In this document: in pieces, positions 24,128-32,092 of the stretch
Position numbering within the stretch: the first letter of the stretch is position 1
Layout: the number at the start of each line of letters is the position of its first letter
Assembly (NCBI GenBank): GCA_002449845.1
Contig: DJXW01000001.1
Location: forward strand, 1 to 64,000
Direction: 5' to 3'
From: Prevotella sp. UBA6994
GTDB taxonomy: Bacteria; Bacteroidota; Bacteroidia; Bacteroidales; Bacteroidaceae
Length of the DNA: 64,000 nucleotides
Translations under genes and position numbers: made by a program
The notes under the pieces: model-generated
Told to the model about the DNA's origin: nothing
Database searches by the model: none
Seen by the model: the letters and a program-made list of their open reading frames with translations, nothing else

Positions 24128-24790
24128 ATGAAAACACTTGTTTCCCCTTCACTTCTTGCCGCTAATTTCATTGATTTAAAAAGCGACATTGCCATGCTCA
24201 ACAAGAGCGAGGCTGATTGGCTACACCTTGACGTGATGGATGGTGTCTTTGTTCCCAACATCTCATTTGGCTTTCCTGTGTTAGAGGCTGTTGCCAAAAT
24301 ATGCCAAAAACCTCTCGATGTTCATTACATGATTGTCCATCCAGAACATTACATCAGTCAGACTGCCAAATTGGGAGCCATGATGATGAACGTGCACTAT
24401 GAGGCTTGCACCCATTTGCACCGTACCGTTCAGGAAATACACGATGCAGGGATGAAGGCTGGCGTTACCTTGAATCCTTCCACACCTGTATGCGTATTGG
24501 AAGACATCATCCAAGACGTTGACATGGTATTGCTCATGAGCGTAAACCCAGGATTTGGTGGACAGAAGTTTATCGAGAATACCATTCAAAAGGTAAAACG
24601 CTTGCGTAAGTTGATTCAAGAATCGTCAAGCAAGGCATTGATAGAAGTGGACGGCGGTGTACAAGAAGAAACCGCCCCAAGATTAGTTGAGGCGGGTGTA
24701 GATGTATTGGTCAGTGGCAGCTACATCTTTAAGGCTGCCGACCCAATATCCGTGATTCACAATCTGAAGGAACTCAAACGAGAGGATTAG
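24128..24790 (+). CDS. rpe: Ribulose-phosphate 3-epimerase
   Basis: A 220-residue TIM-barrel metalloenzyme that interconverts ribulose 5-phosphate and xylulose 5-phosphate. Characteristic blocks are VSPSLLAANF (6-15), WLHLDVMDGVFVPNISFG (35-52, metal-binding His/Asp), DVHYMIVHPEHYI (63-75), LLMSVNPGFGGQKFI (134-148) and EVDGGVQEETA (about 172, catalytic Asp). The stop overlaps the stop of the convergent sigma-factor gene within TTAG (24787-24790). The immediate upstream neighbour is the 40-codon gene. Confidence 0.95.
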   Translation: MKTLVSPSLLAANFIDLKSDIAMLNKSEADWLHLDVMDGVFVPNISFGFPVLEAVAKICQKPLDVHYMIVHPEHYISQTAKLGAMMMNVHYEACTHLHRTVQEIHDAGMKAGVTLNPSTPVCVLEDIIQDVDMVLLMSVNPGFGGQKFIENTIQKVKRLRKLIQESSSKALIEVDGGVQEETAPRLVEAGVDVLVSGSYIFKAADPISVIHNLKELKRED

Positions 24791-25383
24791 TCCAACTGTA
24801 ATGCTACGTGATGCTCCTTTGCCATACGGCGAAGGTTGATAATGGCGTAACGCATCCTTCCAAGGGCTGTGTTAATGCTTACGTTGGTTGTCTCAGAAAT
24901 CTCCTTGAAAGACAACTGCTGGAAGAAACGCATGTAAACCACTTCACGCTGGGGAGCGGGAAGGAAGTTCATGAGTTTTCTCACATCGCTCATCACTTGC
25001 TTATTCACGTACTCATTCTCGATGTTACCGTCAAGGATTTCACCACTGCTGATGTTAGACAAATCATTTTCCAAGGTTGGCTCTATAATCTTGTCTGCCC
25101 TCTGCTCACGATACCAATCCATGATAACGTTGTGAGCTATACGCATAATCCATGCACTAAACTTGCCGCTCGTGGTATATTTACCCTCCTGCAGTTTAGT
25201 GATAACCTTAACAAAGGTTTCTTGAAAAATATCTTCAGCCAAATCCCTATCGTGTACCACAAACACAATATACGAGAATAACTTTGCTTGATTGCGCGAC
25301 AATAACAAGTCGAACGCTCGATTATTTCCATCTATATAACACAAAGCCAACTGTTCGTCGGTCATGTCAACCAGATTTTTCAT
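24787..25383 (-). CDS. ECF-type RNA polymerase sigma factor
   Basis: A 198-residue sigma-70-family protein with region 2 (FSYIVFVVHDRDLAEDIFQETFVKV, with the DxAEDxxQ signature, about 36-60) and region 4 (LPAPQREVVYMRFFQQLSFKEISE, about 140-164, with a helix-turn-helix). Regions 1.1 and 3 are absent, as in ECF factors. No anti-sigma or TonB-receptor gene is next to it, so the controlling signal is not visible. It has a full consensus promoter and converges on rpe with overlapping stop codons. Regulon and trigger are unknown. Confidence 0.9.
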   Translation of the reverse strand: MKNLVDMTDEQLALCYIDGNNRAFDLLLSRNQAKLFSYIVFVVHDRDLAEDIFQETFVKVITKLQEGKYTTSGKFSAWIMRIAHNVIMDWYREQRADKIIEPTLENDLSNISSGEILDGNIENEYVNKQVMSDVRKLMNFLPAPQREVVYMRFFQQLSFKEISETTNVSINTALGRMRYAIINLRRMAKEHHVALQLD

Positions 25384-25472
25384 TTTATTAAGATATTGAT
25401 TCTTAAGTAAATGATGTTTCGATAGGCGTTCGGTTTTTAAAAATTATACGTTATTAATCACTTTTTCGTTTG

Positions 25473-25504
25473 CAAATATAAAGGTTTTTGTTTGTTTCAC
25501 CAAA
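25473..25504 (-). promoter_or_regulatory. Promoter of the ECF sigma-factor gene
   Basis: On the minus strand TTTG (25501-25504), 20 bases, then TATATTTG (25473-25480). The leader is about 85 bases long. Confidence 0.82.
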
Positions 25505-25569
25505 TTTTTAACTAAAAAACATGCTTTTTTCTATAATAATGACAGTATTTTCCCGTAACACCTTCATCA

Positions 25570-25657
25570 AAACTTTTGGTTACTATATAAGGAACCACTG
25601 GTAACCATACAAGAAACCGATGGTTACCATGATAGTTACCATCGGTTACATGATAAG
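25570..25657. repeat. Four tandem 22-bp palindromic repeats (ACC-N3-GGT family)
   Basis: Four adjoining 22-bp units (25570, 25592, 25614, 25636) share the form AACC-GAT-GGTTAC-C-ATGATAAG, with variations that keep the ACC...GGT palindrome. The same unit occurs three times at 44757-44822. No spacers separate the units, so this is not a CRISPR array. Each unit could be a dimeric protein site or an RNA hairpin. Confidence 0.88.
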
Positions 25658-25705
25658 AAAAAAATTGGGAATATCGTTGTAAGGAGAGCAAATATGATAG
25701 TTGGC

Positions 25706-26995
25706 TTATCTTTTTCCTATCTTTGTCATCCTATCCACTTGCTCTTTCACGATATTCAAGGTTGATGCATCACTGGCAAACACGGAGTTCAACCCTTGTT
25801 CTTCTTGTGCTGGGTCGCCCGTATAATCATCGCCCACTTGCCATTGGATATGTTTGGGTTGAGCAAAGCCTCCCCATCCCCAGAAATTGCAACCAGCGAA
25901 GTAACCTCCTGTTTCCGCATTGTCGGCAACAAGTGAGAACACATATTTATAATAACCGTCTCTTCCCTTGGTAGGAGTATTTAAGTCGAACACGAAACCG
26001 TCGCGAGGATAACCAAATTCCTCCATGACAAGAGGTTTGTTTAGCCTGGCGCAAACTGCCAAGTGCTCATCAATGTATTCCTTGGTGTTCTTACAAGAGA
26101 TGTCAAGGTCTTCTATCAAATGGTCTTTCCTTGCCCAGCTCCAGTTGTAGGGCCACAGGTGAACGTTGCAATAGTCGATATTCTTGTCGGCACAAATGCG
26201 CTCATAGCATTCAATATCGCCTTCACACCCCCATTTTCCTTCAGAACCAACAGAAATCAGGTGGTTCTTGTCTATGCTTCTAATTAAAGCTGAGGTTTCG
26301 CAAAGCCACCTTTCAAAGGCAGGAAGATAGTCTTTATTGAATGCACGTGGTTCGTTGCCAATCTGCCAAGACATGATGGCAGGGTCATCAACGTATTTCT
26401 TGCCCGTAAAACGATTGGTTCTGCTTACGATAAAGCGAACGTAATCATAAAACAATTGATGAGCTTTCTTGTTGTTGGCATATTGTGAAACGAACTCCAT
26501 GAAGGCAGGGTACCCATCTTCATTGGGACGTGGAGCCTTTCCCATGCCTGCTTGTTCTAAATAGAAGCCATAGCCCCCACTCCATTCCCATGAATTGTTC
26601 AGATACAACACGGCTACCATCTTGCGCTTTCCCATTTCCTTGAGCAAGTAGTCAAGTCCTGCCAAAATGGTGTCGTTATAAACACCAGGCGCCACTTGCA
26701 GCGTTGGCTCCACTTTGGTCTTCACGCCACGTTCTCCATCGGCACCAACAAGGATTCTCAGATTGTCGATACCCATAGATTTCATCTTGTCTAATTCCTT
26801 ACACAGACGCTTTCGGTCTCCGCCTTGACCTTCCGAACCGAGTATAGCTCCATACCAAAAGTTAGTGCCAACATAATAATAGGGTTTTCCTTGACGTTCA
26901 AAATGGCCATTGACTACTTGAACGAATTGGCTCGACTGAGCGCTAACGGGCAACGTTATCATTGCCAATAATAGATTGATGAAGGTTTTGATCAT
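25706..26995 (-). CDS. GH5-type endo-beta-1,4-mannanase
   Basis: A 429-residue secreted enzyme. The start at 26995 gives MIKTFINLLLAMITLPVSAQ as signal peptide; an upstream in-frame stretch runs through a repeat hairpin. The catalytic barrel follows directly, with YYYVGTNFWYGAILG near the N-terminus, the acid/base Glu215 (SWQIGNEPRAFN), HLWPYNWSWAR (about 284) and the nucleophile Glu326 (VMEEFGYPRD). This set, with GTNFWYG and NEPRA, is typical of GH5 subfamily 7 mannanases that cut beta-1,4-mannan or glucomannan. There is no C-terminal sorting tail. It lies downstream of a secreted protein in the same direction, 97 bases apart with a hairpin between. Confidence 0.87.
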   Translation of the reverse strand: MIKTFINLLLAMITLPVSAQSSQFVQVVNGHFERQGKPYYYVGTNFWYGAILGSEGQGGDRKRLCKELDKMKSMGIDNLRILVGADGERGVKTKVEPTLQVAPGVYNDTILAGLDYLLKEMGKRKMVAVLYLNNSWEWSGGYGFYLEQAGMGKAPRPNEDGYPAFMEFVSQYANNKKAHQLFYDYVRFIVSRTNRFTGKKYVDDPAIMSWQIGNEPRAFNKDYLPAFERWLCETSALIRSIDKNHLISVGSEGKWGCEGDIECYERICADKNIDYCNVHLWPYNWSWARKDHLIEDLDISCKNTKEYIDEHLAVCARLNKPLVMEEFGYPRDGFVFDLNTPTKGRDGYYKYVFSLVADNAETGGYFAGCNFWGWGGFAQPKHIQWQVGDDYTGDPAQEEQGLNSVFASDASTLNIVKEQVDRMTKIGKR

Positions 26996-27018
26996 GGTTG
27001 GTTTATATAAACGAAAAA

Positions 27019-27078
27019 AGATGAAAGATGAAAGTTGGTCGGTGAACAAACTCATCTTCCCACTTTCATCTTTCATCT
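27019..27078. repeat. 17-bp inverted repeat of GATGAAA heptamers
   Basis: The arms at 27019-27035 and 27062-27078 are exact reverse complements. Each contains the heptamer AAAGATG or its complement CTTTCAT twice. It lies between the two secreted-protein genes and could act as a partial terminator or mRNA processing stem that lowers mannanase expression relative to its upstream neighbour. Confidence 0.85.
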
Positions 27079-27092
27079 GAAATTACTAATTA

Positions 27093-28625
27093 TTATTTGT
27101 TGATATATTTCTTGCCATTCTTGATGACGATTCCCTTGTAAGAAGCATCAACTTTCTGACCAGCGAGGTTGTAAACAGCACCATCGTTAACGTTCAGTTC
27201 TACTTTCTGAACACTTGTTGGTGCAGATGACTTCGTCAAGTAAATAGACTTCACATTGATGGATGCTTCTTCAGCAGTCTGAAGAGCTAACTGGCTTACA
27301 TTGCCTTTGCGAGCAGGATCAAGAGTGATAGAAGCACTTGTCACACCAGGATTGTAATACTGGAGACCAGGATCGCCTTCACTATATTGAACATATACTT
27401 GAACGGGCACAGTAGTTGGTTCTGCAAACTCGAATACCAATTCATCGTAATTGCTCCAGTCAACACCGCCAAGCCATTTTGCCAAACCACCCCAAACAGC
27501 TGAATTGAATGTAAGAGTACCATCGGCATTATAAACCACTGATTCGTTTCCATTCCAAGTACTCCAGTCTTTGGTAAGGTCAAATTCTTCCTTGGTAACG
27601 GTAGAAGGATCAGTACCTTCCACATACTCTACAGCTGTAACACAGCAACCCATACCTTGTACGCGAAGTCCACCATTGGCGTTGATGACAGCTGCAAATT
27701 CCTCGGTTATTTCAAACGTTCCCAATCCTTGAACAGGTACGATAGCACTACCTAAGTCGCTCCAATCTGCATTACTCTTAGGAAGTACTTGTGCTCCCCA
27801 TTGCCAACCTTCTACGTCAACGGGATCAATGTGGAATATAAACTTATCACCAGCCTTTACATCAGTCTTTTTGATTAAGAAGCTAACATCCCAAGCATTG
27901 AAAGTAACAGGAAGAGCAGGCTCAATATCCAAACCATCAGTTGGTACATCACCACCAGCTGGTGTGAACGCATATCCGCCGAAGCTCAACTTAGAACCCG
28001 TGCAGAAGATGTAGTATGTCTCATTGGCAACTACGTCAAACTCTACGGTACCAGTTAATTTCTCGCTAACGGTGTAATCATCATTCAAGGCAACATCTGT
28101 AGCCTCTTCTCCATCTGCCTTGAGAACAATTTCACTTAAAGGAAGGCATGATCCATCAGAACCTTTAGCCACAAAGAAATTTTTACCACTATTGAGGATT
28201 ACGAAAGCACAAACATGACCATCCTTAGCTGGAGTAAACATATAATATGTTCCAGAATTTGGCAAGTTGCATTTGTCTAGTTTGTAGCCAGAACCAGAAC
28301 TTGCGTCTCCATCAGGTTCTCCATCTTTTGGATTTTGATTACCCACTACATAAACCACACGTGTCTTGTCTTCCATCTCCCCTGTTTCCTCATTTTTCAC
28401 AGGTACGGTTTGTCCAAAGTATTGGGCGCAATAATCTTTGCAAGATGAGAGTTTCACATCGTATGGCTTTGAGGTGCGGTCATTACCTAACACCAACTTA
28501 GCGTTTGGCGTTGTCAATGCAAAGCCATTGTTGAAAGTGCCACCGTTCTCGAAGAGAGCAATTTCTTGTGCACTTGCGCTGATTGCCATGAAAGCAATAG
28601 TGATAAGAGTAAAGATTTTCTTCAT
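27093..28625 (-). CDS. Secreted multi-sandwich protein with C-terminal sorting-like tail
   Basis: A 510-residue exported protein with signal peptide MKKIFTLITIAFMAISASAQ. The rest is predicted beta-rich. About 20-215 is a first domain. Two further sandwich-like segments (about 240-340 and 345-470) contain DWSTWNGNESVVYNADGTLTF and WGGLAKWLGGVDWSNYDELVFEF, which look like carbohydrate-binding jelly rolls. The end, VQKVELNVNDGAVYNLAGQKV to VIKNGKKYINK, matches the sorting tail of the xylanase. No catalytic residues were recognised. Sitting directly upstream of the GH5 mannanase it may be a mannan-binding surface protein. A -7 box (TAACTTTG) lies at 28664-28671 without a clear -33 box. Confidence 0.65.
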   Translation of the reverse strand: MKKIFTLITIAFMAISASAQEIALFENGGTFNNGFALTTPNAKLVLGNDRTSKPYDVKLSSCKDYCAQYFGQTVPVKNEETGEMEDKTRVVYVVGNQNPKDGEPDGDASSGSGYKLDKCNLPNSGTYYMFTPAKDGHVCAFVILNSGKNFFVAKGSDGSCLPLSEIVLKADGEEATDVALNDDYTVSEKLTGTVEFDVVANETYYIFCTGSKLSFGGYAFTPAGGDVPTDGLDIEPALPVTFNAWDVSFLIKKTDVKAGDKFIFHIDPVDVEGWQWGAQVLPKSNADWSDLGSAIVPVQGLGTFEITEEFAAVINANGGLRVQGMGCCVTAVEYVEGTDPSTVTKEEFDLTKDWSTWNGNESVVYNADGTLTFNSAVWGGLAKWLGGVDWSNYDELVFEFAEPTTVPVQVYVQYSEGDPGLQYYNPGVTSASITLDPARKGNVSQLALQTAEEASINVKSIYLTKSSAPTSVQKVELNVNDGAVYNLAGQKVDASYKGIVIKNGKKYINK

Positions 28626-28760
28626 AAATAAATGTTTTAAATGTTAGTACAATATTTCGTATGCAAAGTTAAAACAAATAAATGAAAAGTTATGATACTT
28701 TTTTGATAATATTCAATATTATTTTGTTCATTTTATTGAATTGTGAACCCCGTTTTGACT

Positions 28761-29651
28761 TTAATTGTTGTTTTGGTGATATTTGACCAAACCCTCTATC
28801 GGACTTTGACATATTTCACCAATCTCATATCCCTCTATTGATGCTGCTTCTCTGAGACAATCTGCAAAATAATAAGCCACACTGCCTACGAAATGTACCT
28901 TGAATTGAGGTGATTGGTAATGCCGAATATTCTTGACGAAAAACTGGCGGAAATTGTCGATAACCATTTGCCTGACTTCTTCCATGTGAAGATGTTGGTG
29001 TATGAAAGGTACCAATGATGCCAAAAACCTATTGGGCAAAGGTGCTCTATATACCTTATTGATGATGTCTGACATCGAGAGTTGAGTTTGCTGAATGAAA
29101 TCATCCTTTAAAGATTGACACACCTCTCCTTTATAAAGGAGATTGAGAAAGCATTTGCCCAATACAGCACCACTTCCCTCATCGCCCAAGATAAACCCCA
29201 TAGGAGAAATGTTATTCACGATTCTTCGACCATCATAAAGACAAGAATTGGAGCCTGTGCCTAAGATACATGCTATTCCCTCTTGGTTGCCACACAATGC
29301 ACGGGCAGCTCCCATCATGTCTGAATAAACCTCTATTTTTTTATCGTCTGTATGCAAAGACCGTGCGAAAGCTGATTGCATCTTGGGTATCATGTCTTCC
29401 CTACATCCAGCTCCATAAAATCGCACCTTGAGCGTAGAGTAATCAAAGGGAACATCGGATGGGAATTGTGCCTTCAACTCATTGTCAAACACGTCCACGA
29501 TATCCTGCTCTGACATATAGAAAGGATTGATACCCTGAGTGTGAAAAGAACTAACAAACGTTTCTTGTGGGGATGGTTCAGACAAATCATGCTTGGTATG
29601 AATGAGCACCCAATCGGTTTTGGTACTTCCGCTATCTGCAATTAATATCAT
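28761..29651 (-). CDS. BadF/BadG-type ATPase, probable N-acetylglucosamine kinase
   Basis: A 296-residue ASKHA-fold kinase. The start at 29651 gives MILIADSGSTKTDWVLI, with the phosphate-1 loop DSGSTKTDW at the N-terminus; the ATG at 29660 is an alternative. The phosphate-2 motif is CILGTGSNSCLYDG (about 115-128), followed by GFILGDEGSGAVLG (about 140-153), which is characteristic of eukaryote-like GlcNAc kinases and bacterial MurK/NagK relatives. The adenosine loop is VHFVGSVAYYFAD (about 252). A -7 box TATTTTTG (29671-29678) lies upstream. It is divergent from the MscS-type gene. The likely role is phosphorylation of amino sugars from peptidoglycan recycling; the substrate is inferred. Confidence 0.78.
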   Translation of the reverse strand: MILIADSGSTKTDWVLIHTKHDLSEPSPQETFVSSFHTQGINPFYMSEQDIVDVFDNELKAQFPSDVPFDYSTLKVRFYGAGCREDMIPKMQSAFARSLHTDDKKIEVYSDMMGAARALCGNQEGIACILGTGSNSCLYDGRRIVNNISPMGFILGDEGSGAVLGKCFLNLLYKGEVCQSLKDDFIQQTQLSMSDIINKVYRAPLPNRFLASLVPFIHQHLHMEEVRQMVIDNFRQFFVKNIRHYQSPQFKVHFVGSVAYYFADCLREAASIEGYEIGEICQSPIEGLVKYHQNNN

Positions 29652-29749
29652 GGTTATCATAAATTTATTGCAAAAATAAATAAAATCCATGTAACACCTA
29701 TCATCTATGGACAAAAAAGATTAACTTTGCACTCAAATTGATTGGAAAT

Positions 29750-32080
29750 ATGAAAAAAATATCTCTTTTATGGTTACTGGGCATCATTTTCATCTTGCCC
29801 GCTCATGCTGTTTTGAAGGAAAAAGACTTAGACAACACTCTTTCTGTGTTGCGTGTAGAACTGAAAGACTATCACGATGATCTTGAAAGACAGAGTGGGT
29901 TCATGAAAGAACAAAACCAACGGGTGTTTGAACAGACGAGGGATATCCTCAATAAGAGTAGTCAAAACTCATTGATGCTGTATTCGCAGAAGCCGGATTT
30001 CGTTTTCGACCTTACGTATGCTTGCCATGAGGCAACGGAACAGTTCAATCAATTCAAGAAAAACGTGATGCCTTTCCAGTCGATGATCAATCGCATCAAT
30101 GGCGAAATAGCAAGATACGATAGTCTGATTAACAACTTGACAGACATGCCTATGATGATGCTGAGCGACAAGGCAAAGATAGACCGTAACGTTTGTTTGA
30201 CCCTTGCGGTAAACATCAGGCGCACACTCAAGGCGAACAGTGACCAGTTGAGCGAATATATCCAATACTATCAACGAACGGAACAACACCTGCAATCACT
30301 GAACGACTATGCCAACGTCAGGTACAAGGAGATTCAAAACAACATTTTCCGTAACGGAGGAGACAACTATTTGGTAATATTATCAAATTTAAACCAATGG
30401 TTCAGAAGCACTTCCAATTTGGTTTCGGACAAATATAAGTCTATCAAACAAACTCACTCTCAATGGGACATCAAGATTATCTCGTTCCTATTCGAGATGA
30501 TTATCATCTGTGCGATAGTAGCCTTTCTCCTAAACCTTGCCGTATTTAGATTCATCATCAGCAGATTCAGACAACCTGAATGGCTGAAGAACAAACATAA
30601 ATGTGTGGTGTTGACTTCCACCGTCGTTACATGGGCTTTGATATTGGGTATCATTCGCATCATTTTTCAAGAACAGAATTTCATCATCATGGCAAGTGGC
30701 TTGTTGGTGGAATATGCGTGGTTGTTATGCGTTATTCTCATCTCTTTGCTCATCCGTCTGAACGACACACAGATATGGGATGCCCTGCGCATCTACGCCC
30801 CATTGATGTTTATCGGTTTCTTGGTGATTTCTTTCCGAATCATCCTGATTCCAAACGACATGGTAAATCTTATATTTCCACCAGTTCTATTGATATGCGC
30901 CATTTGGCAATGGCTCGTCATTTACAGACATAATGCCAACATTCCAAAAGTAGATGTATTTTATACATACGTTTCTTTGACCGTGTTTGTGTCTTCCGTC
31001 ATCTGCTCTTGGATCGGTTATACGTTGTTGAGCGTTCAATTGCTGATTTGGTGGATCATGCAACTCACTTGTATCTTGACCATTACATGTATTCGTGATT
31101 ATCTCAAACAATGGTCTGAAAGAAGAAATTACGAAAAGCAGCCCATCAACAAGACTTGGTTGTTCAAACTCATTTACACGGTCATTCTTCCCGTGATGGG
31201 TATCATGTCGATTATCATTTCCATCTATTGGGCAGCCGATGTATTCAATCTGAGTGATACAACATGGAATATATTCCGTAGCCACTTCATCGATTCCAAG
31301 AACATCAAGGTTAGTATTTTCACCATCTCACAGGTAGTCACCTTGTGGTTCATCTTCTCATATATCAACCGCACCGTACAGGAAGCACTCAGACTTCATT
31401 TCTACCGTACGGATAAGAGTTCGTATTCTTCCCGATCCATGATGGCTAAAAACATTATCCAATTAGTTGCATGGGGAACATGGTTGCTCATCAGCTTGGG
31501 AATCATGCACGTCAACAGCACTTGGCTCGTTGTTGTTTCCGGTGGTCTTTCCACTGGTATCGGTTTCGCCATGAAAGATATTCTTGAGAACATCTATTAT
31601 GGTGTTTCTCTGATGGCTGGTCGTGTGAAAGTGGGTGATTACATCTATTGTGATGGAACACGAGGAAGGGTTAGTTCTATCAGTTTCACTTCTACCATGT
31701 TGGAAGCGGTAGATGGTTCCATCATCGCTTTCCAAAACAGTCAGCTCTTCACGAAAAACTACAAGAACCTCACCAAAAATCACGGATTTGAATTACACAT
31801 CCTTGAAGTGGGAGTAGCATACGGCACCAATATCAAGCAATGCAAGCAAATATTGATAGATGCCCTCAAGAAATTGGACTTCCTGCAAAAAGGGAAAGAA
31901 CCAAACATTGTGTTAAAGAGCTTTGACGATTCAGCCATCAACTTGAAAATCCTCGTATGGGTTCCCGTCCTCACGCAATACGTTGATGACGGTAGGATCT
32001 TAGAATGTGTTTATGAGACATTACAAGAAAATAACATTGAAATACCATTCCCGCAGAGAGACGTTCATATCATTCAATAA
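29750..32080 (+). CDS. Large MscS-type mechanosensitive channel
   Basis: A 776-residue inner-membrane protein with signal sequence MKKISLLWLLGIIFILPAHA. A helical, coiled-coil periplasmic domain covers about 22-235. A series of about ten hydrophobic helices lies between 245 and 570. The MscS pore and cytosolic domain follow (about 570-770), with GIGFAMKDILENIYYGVSLM, GRVKVGDYIYCDGTRGRV and IIAFQNSQLFTKNYKN. This layout resembles MscK/MscM-size channels that release osmolytes on hypo-osmotic shock. A -7 box TAACTTTG is at 29722-29729. Its stop is 12 bases from the ATG of a secreted glycoside hydrolase, so the channel heads a transcript with two exported enzymes, an unusual partner set. Confidence 0.85.
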   Translation: MKKISLLWLLGIIFILPAHAVLKEKDLDNTLSVLRVELKDYHDDLERQSGFMKEQNQRVFEQTRDILNKSSQNSLMLYSQKPDFVFDLTYACHEATEQFNQFKKNVMPFQSMINRINGEIARYDSLINNLTDMPMMMLSDKAKIDRNVCLTLAVNIRRTLKANSDQLSEYIQYYQRTEQHLQSLNDYANVRYKEIQNNIFRNGGDNYLVILSNLNQWFRSTSNLVSDKYKSIKQTHSQWDIKIISFLFEMIIICAIVAFLLNLAVFRFIISRFRQPEWLKNKHKCVVLTSTVVTWALILGIIRIIFQEQNFIIMASGLLVEYAWLLCVILISLLIRLNDTQIWDALRIYAPLMFIGFLVISFRIILIPNDMVNLIFPPVLLICAIWQWLVIYRHNANIPKVDVFYTYVSLTVFVSSVICSWIGYTLLSVQLLIWWIMQLTCILTITCIRDYLKQWSERRNYEKQPINKTWLFKLIYTVILPVMGIMSIIISIYWAADVFNLSDTTWNIFRSHFIDSKNIKVSIFTISQVVTLWFIFSYINRTVQEALRLHFYRTDKSSYSSRSMMAKNIIQLVAWGTWLLISLGIMHVNSTWLVVVSGGLSTGIGFAMKDILENIYYGVSLMAGRVKVGDYIYCDGTRGRVSSISFTSTMLEAVDGSIIAFQNSQLFTKNYKNLTKNHGFELHILEVGVAYGTNIKQCKQILIDALKKLDFLQKGKEPNIVLKSFDDSAINLKILVWVPVLTQYVDDGRILECVYETLQENNIEIPFPQRDVHIIQ

Positions 32081-32092
32081 ATATAGAAAAGC

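Larger units (their letters stand above)
25384..25705. other. 322-bp intergenic region with sigma-factor promoter and 22-bp repeats
   Basis: It holds the sigma-factor promoter (25473-25504) and the four-unit 22-bp repeat (25570-25657). No gene was found. The right end is the 3' side of the mannanase gene. No separate terminator with a U-run was seen apart from hairpins formed by the repeats. Confidence 0.7.

Noticed and set aside
25570..25657. CRISPR array at the 22-bp repeats
   Set aside because: Units adjoin each other with no spacers, and no cas genes are in the window.
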